In this document: in pieces, positions 51,872 to 61,093 of the stretch
Layout: every line of letters starts with the position of its first letter
Position numbering within the stretch: position 1 is the first letter of the stretch
Assembly: GCA_903903985.1 (NCBI GenBank)
Contig: CAIVAT010000013.1
Coordinates: 39,916-103,915 of the forward strand
Source of the DNA: an uncultured Bacteroidales bacterium
Lineage (GTDB): Bacteria; Bacteroidota; Bacteroidia; Bacteroidales; FEN-979
DNA length: 64,000 bases
Reading direction: 5' to 3'
Translations under genes and position numbers: made by a program
Notes under the pieces: generated by a model
Database searches by the model: none
Seen by the model: the letters and a program-made list of their open reading frames with translations, nothing else
Told to the model about the DNA's origin: nothing

Positions 51872-52548
51872 GATAACCTCCAATCTATTTCATCAACGCC
51901 CTGTTGCAGGAGTATATTGTTGACTTGCGAAAAATGGCCGCAGCCTAAAAATCCACGGTGTGCAGATAATGGAGAGGGATGAACCGATGTCAGGATAAAA
52001 TGTCGCGAGGTGTCAATCAGTGATTTTTTTGCAATGGCATAATTCCCCCATAGCATGAAAACCAAACCTGTACGATGCAGTGAAAGGTTTTTAATTGCTG
52101 CATCGGTAAAAGTTTCCCAACCGTGATGCTGATGGGAGCCAGCCTGGTTTTCGCGGACTGTTAGTGTTGCATTGAGCAACAGCACACCCTGATCCGCCCA
52201 TTTTGTCAGATTTCCATGGGCAGGTTCTTCTATATTCAGGTCAGATTTTATTTCCTTGAATATATTGACCAGCGACGGAGGTTTCTGAACTCCTTCCGGC
52301 ACAGAAAAGCATAAGCCGTGAGCCTGTCCTGCTCCATGATACGGGTCCTGTCCCAGAAGCACCACCTTGGTGCGGTCAAAGGGAGTATGGTTGAACGCAT
52401 TGAATATCAACTTCCCCGGTGGGAATACCCGATGTTTTTTCTTTTCTTCCAAAAGAAACAGCTTCAGCTCATGAAAATATTCTTTTTTGAATTCATCGAT
52501 CAGTGCTTCTTTCCAGCTTTTTTCAATCACAGGATCAACGATCTCCAT
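51868..52548 (-). CDS. ung: Uracil-DNA glycosylase
   Basis: A 226-residue base-excision repair enzyme. It has the water-activating motif GQDPYHGAGQAHGLCFSV (residues about 65-82), VLLLNATLTVRE, VFMLWGNYA and the DNA-intercalation loop HPSPLSAHRGFLGCGHF. Length is normal for family 1. It is transcribed first in a run with the cytochrome peroxidase and ispE, with a 4-bp stop/start overlap to the former. Confidence 0.96.
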   Translation of the reverse strand: MEIVDPVIEKSWKEALIDEFKKEYFHELKLFLLEEKKKHRVFPPGKLIFNAFNHTPFDRTKVVLLGQDPYHGAGQAHGLCFSVPEGVQKPPSLVNIFKEIKSDLNIEEPAHGNLTKWADQGVLLLNATLTVRENQAGSHQHHGWETFTDAAIKNLSLHRTGLVFMLWGNYAIAKKSLIDTSRHFILTSVHPSPLSAHRGFLGCGHFSQVNNILLQQGVDEIDWRLS

Positions 52549-52601
52549 AACAAAATAAACTTTGCTCCGTTCATAACTTTGCGCAATATTTCATCAAAAT
52601 G

Positions 52602-52632
52602 GTTGTTCATTATCTTATTAACAGTAACTTTG
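52602..52632 (+). promoter_or_regulatory. Candidate promoter for the 40-residue lipoprotein
   Basis: GTTG (52602-52605), a 19-bp spacer and TAACTTTG (52625-52632) match the Bacteroidota promoter pattern with one mismatch. The start codon is at 52668, giving a leader of about 30 bases. Confidence 0.5.
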
Positions 52633-52667
52633 CATATCTAATTCCACGAAAATCAGGGGTAACCGTC

Positions 52668-52790
52668 ATGAAAAAAATCCTATTTGTTGTATTGGCTACA
52701 GTTCTTCTGGGTATTGTTTCTTCCTGCACTTCAAACCAGCATTGTGCGGCCTATGGCGAAAAGCAAAGATACCAAATTGAGCGTCGTTAA
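52668..52790 (+). CDS. Very small lipoprotein (40 residues)
   Basis: MKKILFVVLATVLLGIVSS is a standard lipoprotein signal with the lipid-accepting Cys20 (VSSC), leaving a mature peptide of only about 21 residues that contains a second Cys and an AAYGE segment. It has its own promoter match and a terminator just downstream, so it looks like a genuine monocistronic gene rather than a chance frame. Short lipoproteins of this kind with a C-AYG motif are, to my recollection, found in Bacteroidota; no function is known to me. Confidence 0.65.
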   Translation: MKKILFVVLATVLLGIVSSCTSNQHCAAYGEKQRYQIERR

Positions 52791-52814
52791 AAAAAATTTC
52801 CATTTTTTTTAGGC

Positions 52815-52845
52815 AAATGGGGAGCTCATGCTTCCCATTTCTTTT
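52815..52845 (+). terminator. Probable terminator of the small lipoprotein gene
   Basis: An 11-bp stem with one G-T pair (52815-52825 with 52830-52840), a TCAT loop and a short T run (52842-52845). Confidence 0.7.
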
Positions 52846-52846
52846 G

Positions 52847-52854
52847 TACCTTTG
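52847..52854 (+). promoter_or_regulatory. Possible -7 element for the 254-residue barrel-like protein
   Basis: TACCTTTG matches TAnnTTTG 25 bp upstream of the start at 52879, directly after the terminator. The -33 element is not clear. Confidence 0.35.
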
Positions 52855-52878
52855 TTTCCTTCCAGTTTCCGTTTTGCA

Positions 52879-53643
52879 ATGAAACGAATCATCTTCACAC
52901 TATTTTTACTTATTTCGACGGCAGGCGCGTTTCATGCAGCAGGGCAATACCAGGCCCGGCCCGATACAACTCCTGAAAATGTATTGCTCGAGAAACAATG
53001 GAGCCTCGGTGCCATCCTGCATACAAATGGATGGGGGATCATTTTGCGCAAAGGACACAACATAACCGCTTTAAAACAGTTCATGTGGGAAATTAATTTT
53101 TCCACTTACAAGTCATCCAAAGAAGTGCGTAGCATTAACCCATACTTCTCTGATTCACGGTCCTATTTTTATGGCAAACTCAACTATCTCTGGTTTTTAC
53201 GTGGCGGGGTCGGGTACCAGCGGATTCTCAACCGGAAGCCATATTGGGGTGGGGTTCAGTTAAGCTGGCTATATTATGGCGGTTTCTCACTTGGAATTAC
53301 CAAGCCTGTATATCTCTACATCATTCATTTTAATAGCGGGTTTACCGATTATGAAGTCAAGGAAGAAGAATACAACCCCGAAATCCATTTCATTGATAAC
53401 ATTTATGGCCGCGGTTCTTTTCTCGCAGGATTAAACAAGATCGGGCTTCATCCCGGCGCATATATTAAAACCGGGTTGGATTTCGAATTTGGTACCAAAA
53501 ACAGGCAAATCAGTTCACTTGAGGTCGGAGGCATCTTCGACTACTCACCTATTCCGGTTGCCATTATGGCGTATAATCCCAAACAGAGTTATTTTCTAAC
53601 ACTCTATGTGAGCGTGATGTTTGGGAAGAGATACAATAAGTAG
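52879..53643 (+). CDS. Exported beta-rich protein, probably outer membrane, unknown function
   Basis: A 254-residue protein when started at MKRIIFTLF, which gives a signal peptide (ending HAAGQ); the upstream ATG at 52828 falls in the terminator. The mature protein alternates short aromatic strands and Gly turns (WSLGAILHTNGWGIILRKG, YFYGKLNYLWFLRGGVGYQRIL, WGGVQLSWLYYGGFSLGI) and ends in a strand with FLTLYVSVMFGKRYNK, consistent with a small outer-membrane beta-barrel. I do not recognise the family by name. Confidence 0.6.
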   Translation: MKRIIFTLFLLISTAGAFHAAGQYQARPDTTPENVLLEKQWSLGAILHTNGWGIILRKGHNITALKQFMWEINFSTYKSSKEVRSINPYFSDSRSYFYGKLNYLWFLRGGVGYQRILNRKPYWGGVQLSWLYYGGFSLGITKPVYLYIIHFNSGFTDYEVKEEEYNPEIHFIDNIYGRGSFLAGLNKIGLHPGAYIKTGLDFEFGTKNRQISSLEVGGIFDYSPIPVAIMAYNPKQSYFLTLYVSVMFGKRYNK

Positions 53644-53644
53644 G

Positions 53645-53672
53645 TGACACGTAAGATGTCAGACGTAAAACG
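53645..53672. repeat. Heptamer array after the barrel-like gene
   Basis: TGACACG, TAAGATG, TCAGACG and TAAAACG run with a 7-bp period starting 1 bp after the stop codon. Confidence 0.6.
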
Positions 53673-53701
53673 CCGGGAAATATGATCATGCATTGTTTGC
53701 A

Positions 53702-54463
53702 CTATAAAATAAATTCAATTTCTCCATGTCCAAAAAATAAAGTTTCCCCATTTCGATTCTCTAACATAAGCCGGCCGGAAGGATCCACCCCCCTTATTTT
53801 TCCCTCCAAAGGAGCATTATCAAGTAAAAAATACCGCCACTGGTCAAATCCCAGGAGGCTCTGGCCGAACTCCTGATCAATACCGGTAAAATGCATTTGT
53901 TTAATCGCTTCATAGCGGTTGTCAAGAAAGCTGCATAACAAAACCAGGGCATCACGCAACAATGTTTCGCGACCCAGGATCTGGATCAGCGAAACAGGAT
54001 TGGGAATATCGGGGGCAAACCGGGTTTGATTGATATTGAAGCCGATGCCTACAAATGACGTCTCAAACTTTGCCCCCATGATCCTGTTGTCAATGAGGAT
54101 GCCGCCGATCTTCCGGTCACCCAGGTAGATGTCGTTGGGCCATTTAATGTGTGACTCGTGGCGCATGACACGTGGCAGGAGGATTGTGTAATACTGAATG
54201 AAGTCGAGGAGGCCAAGGGCAATTGCCTTGTTAAGCTGAAACTGTTTTTCAGGCGCCAGGAACCTGGGTTTAAGGCATACCGTCAGGGTGAGATTTTTCC
54301 CGGTTTCGCTGTTCCAGGTATGGTCATGCTGACCCCGCCCGGCAAACTGCTCATGCGCCCATATGATGGTCCCGTCTTCAAAGTCATTATTAGCAAAGAG
54401 CTCACCAGCGTATGTGTTGGTTGAGCCGATGGCAACCAGTTCGATAACTTTGCTTCCGATCAT
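53702..54463 (-). CDS. birA: Biotin-[acetyl-CoA carboxylase] ligase
   Basis: A 253-residue ligase that attaches biotin to carboxyl carrier protein. It shows the biotin/ATP loop GRGQHDHTWNSETGKNLTLTVCLKP near residue 40, KWPNDIYLGDRKIGGILID (catalytic Lys) near 108 and FVGIGFNINQTRF, followed by the small SH3-like C-terminal domain. The N-terminal helix-turn-helix of group II BirA is absent, so it does not act as a repressor. It lies 69 bp downstream of the PAS kinase gene on the same strand. Confidence 0.92.
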   Translation of the reverse strand: MIGSKVIELVAIGSTNTYAGELFANNDFEDGTIIWAHEQFAGRGQHDHTWNSETGKNLTLTVCLKPRFLAPEKQFQLNKAIALGLLDFIQYYTILLPRVMRHESHIKWPNDIYLGDRKIGGILIDNRIMGAKFETSFVGIGFNINQTRFAPDIPNPVSLIQILGRETLLRDALVLLCSFLDNRYEAIKQMHFTGIDQEFGQSLLGFDQWRYFLLDNAPLEGKIRGVDPSGRLMLENRNGETLFFGHGEIEFIL

Positions 54464-54532
54464 GAAACAGTATATTTAAATGTAGTATCCTGTATCGGTT
54501 TGAAATGCTTGCAGATTGAAATCATGATTATT

Positions 54533-57500
54533 TTAAACAGGGATTGTAAATTGGAAAACGCTGCCTGAATCAAGGGTTGATTCCACCCAAATTTTTCCGC
54601 CGTGCAATTCCGCTATTTTTTTACAATGGGCAAGTCCGATTCCTGTTCCCTTGTAATCGCTGCGGTTATGCATACGCTTAAAAATGATGAATATTTTTTC
54701 TTTGTTTTTGTCGTCAATGCCAATCCCATTGTCCTGTATTGAAAAAAGCCATCCTTTATCTTTTTTCTCTGCTGAAATATTTATTTCCGGAAGCACATCC
54801 TTTTTTTTGAACTTTATCGCATTTACGATCAGGTTTTGGAACATAAGTCTCAATTCTGTTTCATAGCATTTGATCGTGGGCAGTTCCATAACGGTTATTT
54901 TGGCCTTGCTTTCGTTGATGGAATCATTTATATCAGACAGAACTTCCCTGACAATTTTATTGCAGTCAGCAATTGCAAGGACACTCTCTTTTCCCAAAAC
55001 CGAATACTCAACCAAACCCGTTACGAGTTCTCTCATTCTGCCTGCTGCCTTATTTATAAAACCAATGTATTTATTGCCATCCTCATCAAGTTTACCAGAA
55101 TAATCCTCCATGATCAATTGGGTGAAGTTGGTGAGTGTTCTCAATGGTTCCTGTAAATCGTGTGAGGCGATATAGGTAAACTGTTCAACTTCATCCATGT
55201 GAACTGCAAGTTCCTTATTGGAAGCTTCAAGCTGTGCAGTGCGTTCTGCTATCCGGTTTTCAAGAGTTTCGTTAAACATTCGGATTTCATCTTCCACCTG
55301 TTTGCGGGTGGTAACATCGCGTAAGATACCTTCATGAAAAAGGATGTTTCCGTTTTCATCATAATTATACCATCCATGATCTTCAACCCAAATTTCAGAG
55401 CCATCCTTTTTTCTCAAGGGATAAACTCCTGATTTCCCCTGCATTTCGTCTGAAATCAAGCTTTCACGTTCATCCGGGGAAAAATACAACTGCGTTTTAA
55501 TATCAATTGCCATCAGCTCCTCTTTACTCGAATAACCTAACATCTTAACCATAGCAGGGTTGACTTCGACAAATTTGCCGGCGTGGGTGCTTTTATATAC
55601 CCCATCAAGCGATTGTTCCACCAGGTTACGGTAAAGCGCCTCGCTTTCTTTTATCGTTTTTTCAGCCAGTCTGTGCTCTGTGATGTCATGAATGGTTACA
55701 AGAGTACCTTTTTGTGAGCTTGACTGAAAAACGGATCCACTCAACTCCCCATCGAACAAGGAACCGTCTTTTCGTTTCATGGTCAGTTCAATGTTTTTCA
55801 CACTTTCACCACTTCCTATCGTAAGTCGGAACGCCGCAACCGCTTTGGAAACAGAGGACTCATGAAGGAAGTATGTAAAATTCCTTCCGCACAATTCCTC
55901 AGGTTCATAATGAAAAAGCGCCCTGGAGGAAGAGGAAGCATAAGTGATCATGCCATTGGCATCTGTAAGCGCAATAAGATCAACAGATTGATCTGACATG
56001 GTGCGGAATTTTTCCTCGCTCTCCTTCAGCAGTTCTTCTCCCCGTATTCTTTCTGTGATATCAAGTAATACTCCCGTCACTTTTACAGGAATGCCTTGTT
56101 CATTCATCACCAACTCAGCGATTGAGTTTATTGTCCTTGTTTCATTGGAGTTGTGCTGAATCACATCAAATACAATATTATACGGTTTATTTTTTTCAAT
56201 CAGATCGACCAGGGCCTGGTTTACCCTGTCTCTTCCAACAACACATTCCATTACCTCTTCGGCTGTAAAGATGTCTGATGCAACATCGAATCCGTAGATC
56301 CTTTTTCCTTCATCAGACCCCCAGAAGGTCCCATTTTTCAGATCATACTCCCAACTGCCTATGTGGCCGACCTGCTGTGCTTTCTTATAACGTGTCTCAC
56401 TCAGTTTCAAGACCTCTTCGGCATTTTTCCGGTCAGAGATGTTTCTTGCTAAACCTGTGGCACCAATTATCTCATTATGTTCATTTACAACAGGGTTAAA
56501 AAAACTTTCATAGCAGGCATGCTGAAAATCTCCGAAGACCCGGATATTCGAATGTGATTCTCCCCTCAATGCACGGTCAAAATTTTCTTTGGCAGCTATC
56601 CTGTCTTCATCAGAAGTGATACAATCCAGAATATTCATTTCCAAGCTAATATCCTGTTTATAGCCAAACTTCATCGCATCCGAATGCGCTTTGTTGAAGT
56701 ACAGGTACCGGTAATGATGGTCAATAGAAAAGAGGATCGTATCTTTTTGACTCTCAATGCTGGAATTGAGAAGTATCTGAGTTTGCAGCAGTGTCTCTTT
56801 TGCCTTCTTGCGCCCGGTAATATCCCTTAGGAATGCGACACACCTGCCGCCACCGTCAGGCTTGTATTTGGCACTTACTTCCACATCGTAAACAATGCCA
56901 TTCTTTCGCCTGTGAAAGGTTTCGAATCGATCTTCCCCATGTGCATATATCTTTTGTATCCGTGAAGCGATTGCCTCTGCATCTTCACTGACTTCCAGGT
57001 CTGAAATATTCATTGTCAGCAATTCCGCTTCACTGTATCCACTCATCAGGCAATACGTTTCATTCACTTCCGTCAAACCTCCCTGCAAATCCGTCACCAC
57101 AAAGCCGTCCATCGCAGTCTGAAGAATGGTCCTGTGCTGTTCTTCACTTTCTTTGATAAACTTATATGCTTCTTTTTCCCTCAGCTGATTAAGTCCGATG
57201 CCTGTAATGATATCGATAAATCCTTTAAAAAAATCAAGATGCTGAATGAGTTTTTCTTTTGTCCAAATTGGCACTTTCTCCACAGCCTCCATGTATTCTT
57301 TTTCATCAAACCCGTAAAATTCTGCTTGCTTTTTAAAGTATTCCAGGTCTGGTTTTTCAAGGAATATCTGACCGGTAAAAAAATTTCCCAGGTATTTTCC
57401 ATCAACAATGATTGGGACTGCATTGTCAATCAAACCATGCGGACATTGGTAGCTGACTGCTGGATTTGCCTCGTTAATGTGTTCATATATATATCGGTCG

Positions 57501-57694
57501 CTTTTAATGCATTCATTTTTACATTCAGGATGAATCCGGTGAAATTTTGTGCAGATATCCTGCCATGCAACGGCAGTGAGCACATTGCCGTCATTATCCA
57601 TGATCGCAAAAGGGAATGAAGAAATTACATTCAGTTTTTCCAGCAGGTTCTGAAGCAAAGGAATGTCTATTAATTCTGATAAAGTATAATCCAT
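54533..57694 (-). CDS. PocR-domain and multi-PAS sensor histidine kinase
   Basis: About 1053 residues when started at MDYTLSEL. There is no membrane segment, so it is probably cytoplasmic. An N-terminal PocR sensor domain (about 5-165: LSELIDIPLLQNLLEKLNVISSFPFAIMD, CTKFHR, ECKNECIKSD, YQCPHGLIDNAVPIIVDGKYLGNFFTGQ) with four conserved cysteines precedes five or six PAS domains (about 180-800, several with the N-x-x-Y and ITERIRGEE/ITGRKKA linkers). A HisKA domain with the phosphorylatable His in ASHDLQEP (about 844) and an ATPase domain (NLIVNAIKF, DNGIGI, GTGIGLA) follow. No receiver domain is present. It lies downstream of the propeller kinase and gas-vesicle genes on the same strand, 197 bp after the kinase stop. 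Confidence 0.85.
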   Translation of the reverse strand: MDYTLSELIDIPLLQNLLEKLNVISSFPFAIMDNDGNVLTAVAWQDICTKFHRIHPECKNECIKSDRYIYEHINEANPAVSYQCPHGLIDNAVPIIVDGKYLGNFFTGQIFLEKPDLEYFKKQAEFYGFDEKEYMEAVEKVPIWTKEKLIQHLDFFKGFIDIITGIGLNQLREKEAYKFIKESEEQHRTILQTAMDGFVVTDLQGGLTEVNETYCLMSGYSEAELLTMNISDLEVSEDAEAIASRIQKIYAHGEDRFETFHRRKNGIVYDVEVSAKYKPDGGGRCVAFLRDITGRKKAKETLLQTQILLNSSIESQKDTILFSIDHHYRYLYFNKAHSDAMKFGYKQDISLEMNILDCITSDEDRIAAKENFDRALRGESHSNIRVFGDFQHACYESFFNPVVNEHNEIIGATGLARNISDRKNAEEVLKLSETRYKKAQQVGHIGSWEYDLKNGTFWGSDEGKRIYGFDVASDIFTAEEVMECVVGRDRVNQALVDLIEKNKPYNIVFDVIQHNSNETRTINSIAELVMNEQGIPVKVTGVLLDITERIRGEELLKESEEKFRTMSDQSVDLIALTDANGMITYASSSSRALFHYEPEELCGRNFTYFLHESSVSKAVAAFRLTIGSGESVKNIELTMKRKDGSLFDGELSGSVFQSSSQKGTLVTIHDITEHRLAEKTIKESEALYRNLVEQSLDGVYKSTHAGKFVEVNPAMVKMLGYSSKEELMAIDIKTQLYFSPDERESLISDEMQGKSGVYPLRKKDGSEIWVEDHGWYNYDENGNILFHEGILRDVTTRKQVEDEIRMFNETLENRIAERTAQLEASNKELAVHMDEVEQFTYIASHDLQEPLRTLTNFTQLIMEDYSGKLDEDGNKYIGFINKAAGRMRELVTGLVEYSVLGKESVLAIADCNKIVREVLSDINDSINESKAKITVMELPTIKCYETELRLMFQNLIVNAIKFKKKDVLPEINISAEKKDKGWLFSIQDNGIGIDDKNKEKIFIIFKRMHNRSDYKGTGIGLAHCKKIAELHGGKIWVESTLDSGSVFQFTIPV

Positions 57695-57891
57695 TTTGCG
57701 GTTGATTCTATGCGATTTTACCCGGTTGTCATCCGTAAACATACACCCATGATTTCCGGTCACCTGATGAATTCAACATGAAGTGACACTGATAAATTAG
57801 CGTAACAAAAGTAAATATAACTTTGAAATAATTTGTACATCCGGGAACCGCTTCTGGCATGGAGCGTTAGCAATTCACTGCAACATCCACA

Positions 57892-60800
57892 CTATCTCAA
57901 ATCAGTTGGCAGGCAAAAATAGAAGGTTGCTCCTTTGTCTGGTTCGCCTTCAGCACGACAATATCCGCCGTGGCGCATGACAATTCGGTTTACATTGGCT
58001 AATCCAATCCCGACTCCTTCAAAATCCCTGGATTTGTGAAGCCGGTGGAATACCCTGAATAATTTTTCAATATATTTCATATTGAAACCTGCACCATTAT
58101 CTTTTACAAAAAATGTCGTTTCGGCATCGGTGGAGATACTGCCAATTTCAATAACCGCTGCCGGTTTCTTCCCGGTATATTTAATGGCATTCGAGATCAG
58201 GTTGGTCCATACCTGATGGATAAGATCTTCATCGCCTTCTATATCCGGAAGCGGTTCTACCCTGAACGTGATTTTTCTGTTTTTTATCTCCGGTTCGAAG
58301 AATTTGATGATCTTTTGAACCATGGAGGTCGAGTGGATTCTGGTTTTTCGCAATGCAGCCTGGTTAAGCTTTGAGAAAGAGAGCAATGCATCAATCAGTT
58401 TCCCCATTTCGGTTGCTGAATCGACAATTTTTTCCAGGTATCCATTTTCCTCGGCGGTAAGTTCTGTTGATTTATTTTCCAAGAAAAGGTCAATAAACCC
58501 AATGATATGTCTTAAAGGAGCTTTCAAATCGTGTGAAACGGAGTACGAAAAAGCCTCCAATTCGAGAAAAGCCGTTTTCAAGAGGTCTCCGGATTTGGCT
58601 TGTTCCTGGGCCATTAACAATTCTTCATTCATCTTTCGCAAAACTTCCTGGGTTTGTTTTTGAGCGATCACTTCCAGGTTTAATTCTTGCGTACGCTCTT
58701 CAACGAGCAGTTTCAACCGGTTGCGCTGAAACCTTTCAACGAAGTAATACGTTGCAAAAAACATTAATAATAAGAAGAAGGCCACCAGGATAAGATAAAA
58801 CAGGAAGGAACCGTAAAAGGGAGGCGTCAGGCGGAATTTCAGCTCAGCAGCAGACTTTTTATCCCATTGGCCGCTTTCGTTCGCTGCCATTACGATAAAC
58901 ACATAATTGCCACCGGGGATATTTGTGTAGTAAGCAATTCTATTGGTGCCACAATTGATCCAGTCTTTGTCAAAACCAACCAGCATGCACCGGTACTTGA
59001 TTTTCTCCGGACTGGTATAATTCAGCGCAGCAAATTGGAATTCAAACCTTTTAGCGTAAGAAGGAATGGATAAAGGAGTAGTTGTTTCAACCTGATGGCC
59101 ATCAACAAGAAATTTTTCCAGATAAACCGGAGAGAAATAAGAAGAACTGGTTTTCATTAAATTGGGATCAATGATGGAGAGCCCCTTCATGGTTGGGAAA
59201 ACGAGCAAGCCATCCCGTGTTTTACAGCCTGCTGGTGAAACACCGCCATTGCATTCGGTGGTTTCCATACCATCCATTTTCCCATAGGAAACAGGGATCA
59301 ATGATTTAATCTTTAAATCAGCAAAATCAATTAAATCCTGTTTCTTGATTTTGTAAATTCCTTTGTTGCAGCTTATCCAGAAATAACCATGATCGTCTTC
59401 AAGAATCCACAGCACAACTTCATTGATCAGTCCATCCTTCATAGTAAATTGCGTGATCTTTCCATTTCTGATCAGGTTAAAACCATTGGCGGCAGTACCT
59501 ACCCATAAATTGCCCTGCCTGTCTTCGTACAATGACAGGATATAGTTGTCAGATAATCCGTCTTTCTGGCTAATGACTGTGATCTTCTCACCCCTGATTC
59601 TGTTTAAACCGCCGCTCGTTCCTATCAATAAGTCCCCATGACTCTCCTGCAGGATACAGGTGACATTATCATGCGAAAGTCCATTTCTGGCTGTAAATGC
59701 TTTAAACTTGCCCTTGCAGAACCGGTTGACCCCGCCGCCAGTTGTTCCTGCCCATAAGGCACCCGATTTGTCGCAATACACTGCATTCACAACATTGTTT
59801 GATAATCCGTTTGCAGTCGTATAGGTGGTGAATTTCCCGTTTACATACCTTGTAAGCCCGCCACCGGCAGTTCCTATCCAAATTCCATGATCCTGGTCTT
59901 CAGTTATTGTAAGTATCAAAAAATCGGGCAGGCCATCCTTTCGTGATACTGTTTTCACCTTGCCGTTTTCCAACCGGTTAATCCCTTTTCCTGCAATGCC
60001 AAGCCATAAAACCCCGTCGTGGCCTTGGAAAACCGGGAGGATCACATCTCCCGACAGTCCGTCCCTGCCTGTAAGGGTCTGAATCAATTTGGTTTTTATC
60101 CTGTCGATTCCTGCTCCTGAAGATCCTGCCCACATATTTCCTTCCCGATCTTTAAATAAAGTGACGATAAGGTCGCTGGAGAGACCTTGTTTTGTAGTAA
60201 ATGGATAGCATTGCCCATCCACCATCCGCGTAATTCCTCCACCGTTGGTACCGATCCATAACATGCCATTTGCATCCAGACATATGGCCGTGACCGCATT
60301 GCTGCTCAATCCTTCTTTTACGGTGTAAGCAGTAAACTTCCCCAGTTTGAATACATTCAGCCCGCCACTCTTGGTCCCGATCCACAGGTTCTTGTCGTTA
60401 TCAAAAGCAAGTGCTTCAATGAAGTCATCTGTAAGGCCATCTTTTTTATAATAACTTCTTATATGTCCATGATCGATGACCGACAGCCCTTTCTGTGTGC
60501 CAACCCAGATCCTGCTCCTGGCATCGATCGCAATGGAGCGTATATAATTGGAGGCCAATCCATTGATGCTATCAACCTTTATTATATTGTTATTTTTCAA
60601 ATAATTCAGACCACCTCCTGAAGTTCCAACCCATAATCCGCCATCTGAATCTTCACATAAAGCGAATATGCGGTTATCCGATAATCCATTCGATTTGTTG
60701 TATATTATAAACTTGTTGTTCTTGAACCTGACCAGGCCGTCCCCTTCTGTTCCAATCCAAAGGCTTGTATCACGGCCTCCTAAAAGTGTACTGATAAAAT

Positions 60801-61074
60801 TCACGGGCAATTCCGGGACGTTTGAATTATTCATCAGAAAAAAACTGTCACCGTCAAACCTGACCATGCCTTCTTCAGTCCCAAAAAACAACCATCCATC
60901 CGCTGTTTGGGCAACGGTTATAATGGAATTCACAGGCAGGCCCTGATCGATCTGCCAATTATCAACCTTCAGCCCGGGCGGTGCCTGGATGGGAGGTCGT
61001 AATAATTGTGCAGAGGAATGATAAAAAGGGAAGGTTATGGCTGATAAAAAAAGAAGGACTCGAAGATTCATCAT
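57892..61074 (-). CDS. Reg_prop propeller sensor histidine kinase
   Basis: A 1060-residue membrane sensor of the type used by Bacteroidota two-component systems. A signal peptide (about 1-22) precedes some fourteen two-component-regulator propeller repeats (about 40-600) with the G-x-LW-G-T pattern (SLWIGTEGDGLVRF, GLWVGTSGGGLNYL, NLWVGTAANGFNLI). A Y_Y_Y domain (about 690-755), one membrane helix (about 762-785), a coiled coil, HisKA (SVSHDLKAPLRH, His near 849) and HATPase (NLISNAIKY, DNGAGF, GVGIGLA) follow. There is no receiver or AraC-type domain, so it needs a separate partner. It starts 19 bp after gvpK and is probably in the gas-vesicle transcript. Confidence 0.88.
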   Translation of the reverse strand: MMNLRVLLFLSAITFPFYHSSAQLLRPPIQAPPGLKVDNWQIDQGLPVNSIITVAQTADGWLFFGTEEGMVRFDGDSFFLMNNSNVPELPVNFISTLLGGRDTSLWIGTEGDGLVRFKNNKFIIYNKSNGLSDNRIFALCEDSDGGLWVGTSGGGLNYLKNNNIIKVDSINGLASNYIRSIAIDARSRIWVGTQKGLSVIDHGHIRSYYKKDGLTDDFIEALAFDNDKNLWIGTKSGGLNVFKLGKFTAYTVKEGLSSNAVTAICLDANGMLWIGTNGGGITRMVDGQCYPFTTKQGLSSDLIVTLFKDREGNMWAGSSGAGIDRIKTKLIQTLTGRDGLSGDVILPVFQGHDGVLWLGIAGKGINRLENGKVKTVSRKDGLPDFLILTITEDQDHGIWIGTAGGGLTRYVNGKFTTYTTANGLSNNVVNAVYCDKSGALWAGTTGGGVNRFCKGKFKAFTARNGLSHDNVTCILQESHGDLLIGTSGGLNRIRGEKITVISQKDGLSDNYILSLYEDRQGNLWVGTAANGFNLIRNGKITQFTMKDGLINEVVLWILEDDHGYFWISCNKGIYKIKKQDLIDFADLKIKSLIPVSYGKMDGMETTECNGGVSPAGCKTRDGLLVFPTMKGLSIIDPNLMKTSSSYFSPVYLEKFLVDGHQVETTTPLSIPSYAKRFEFQFAALNYTSPEKIKYRCMLVGFDKDWINCGTNRIAYYTNIPGGNYVFIVMAANESGQWDKKSAAELKFRLTPPFYGSFLFYLILVAFFLLLMFFATYYFVERFQRNRLKLLVEERTQELNLEVIAQKQTQEVLRKMNEELLMAQEQAKSGDLLKTAFLELEAFSYSVSHDLKAPLRHIIGFIDLFLENKSTELTAEENGYLEKIVDSATEMGKLIDALLSFSKLNQAALRKTRIHSTSMVQKIIKFFEPEIKNRKITFRVEPLPDIEGDEDLIHQVWTNLISNAIKYTGKKPAAVIEIGSISTDAETTFFVKDNGAGFNMKYIEKLFRVFHRLHKSRDFEGVGIGLANVNRIVMRHGGYCRAEGEPDKGATFYFCLPTDLR

Positions 61075-61093
61075 CAGTTTTAGAAAGTGATCA

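Noticed and set aside
57134..57619. 161-residue frame opposite the PAS kinase
   Set aside because: Phe/Ile-rich antisense of a coding region, no recognisable features.
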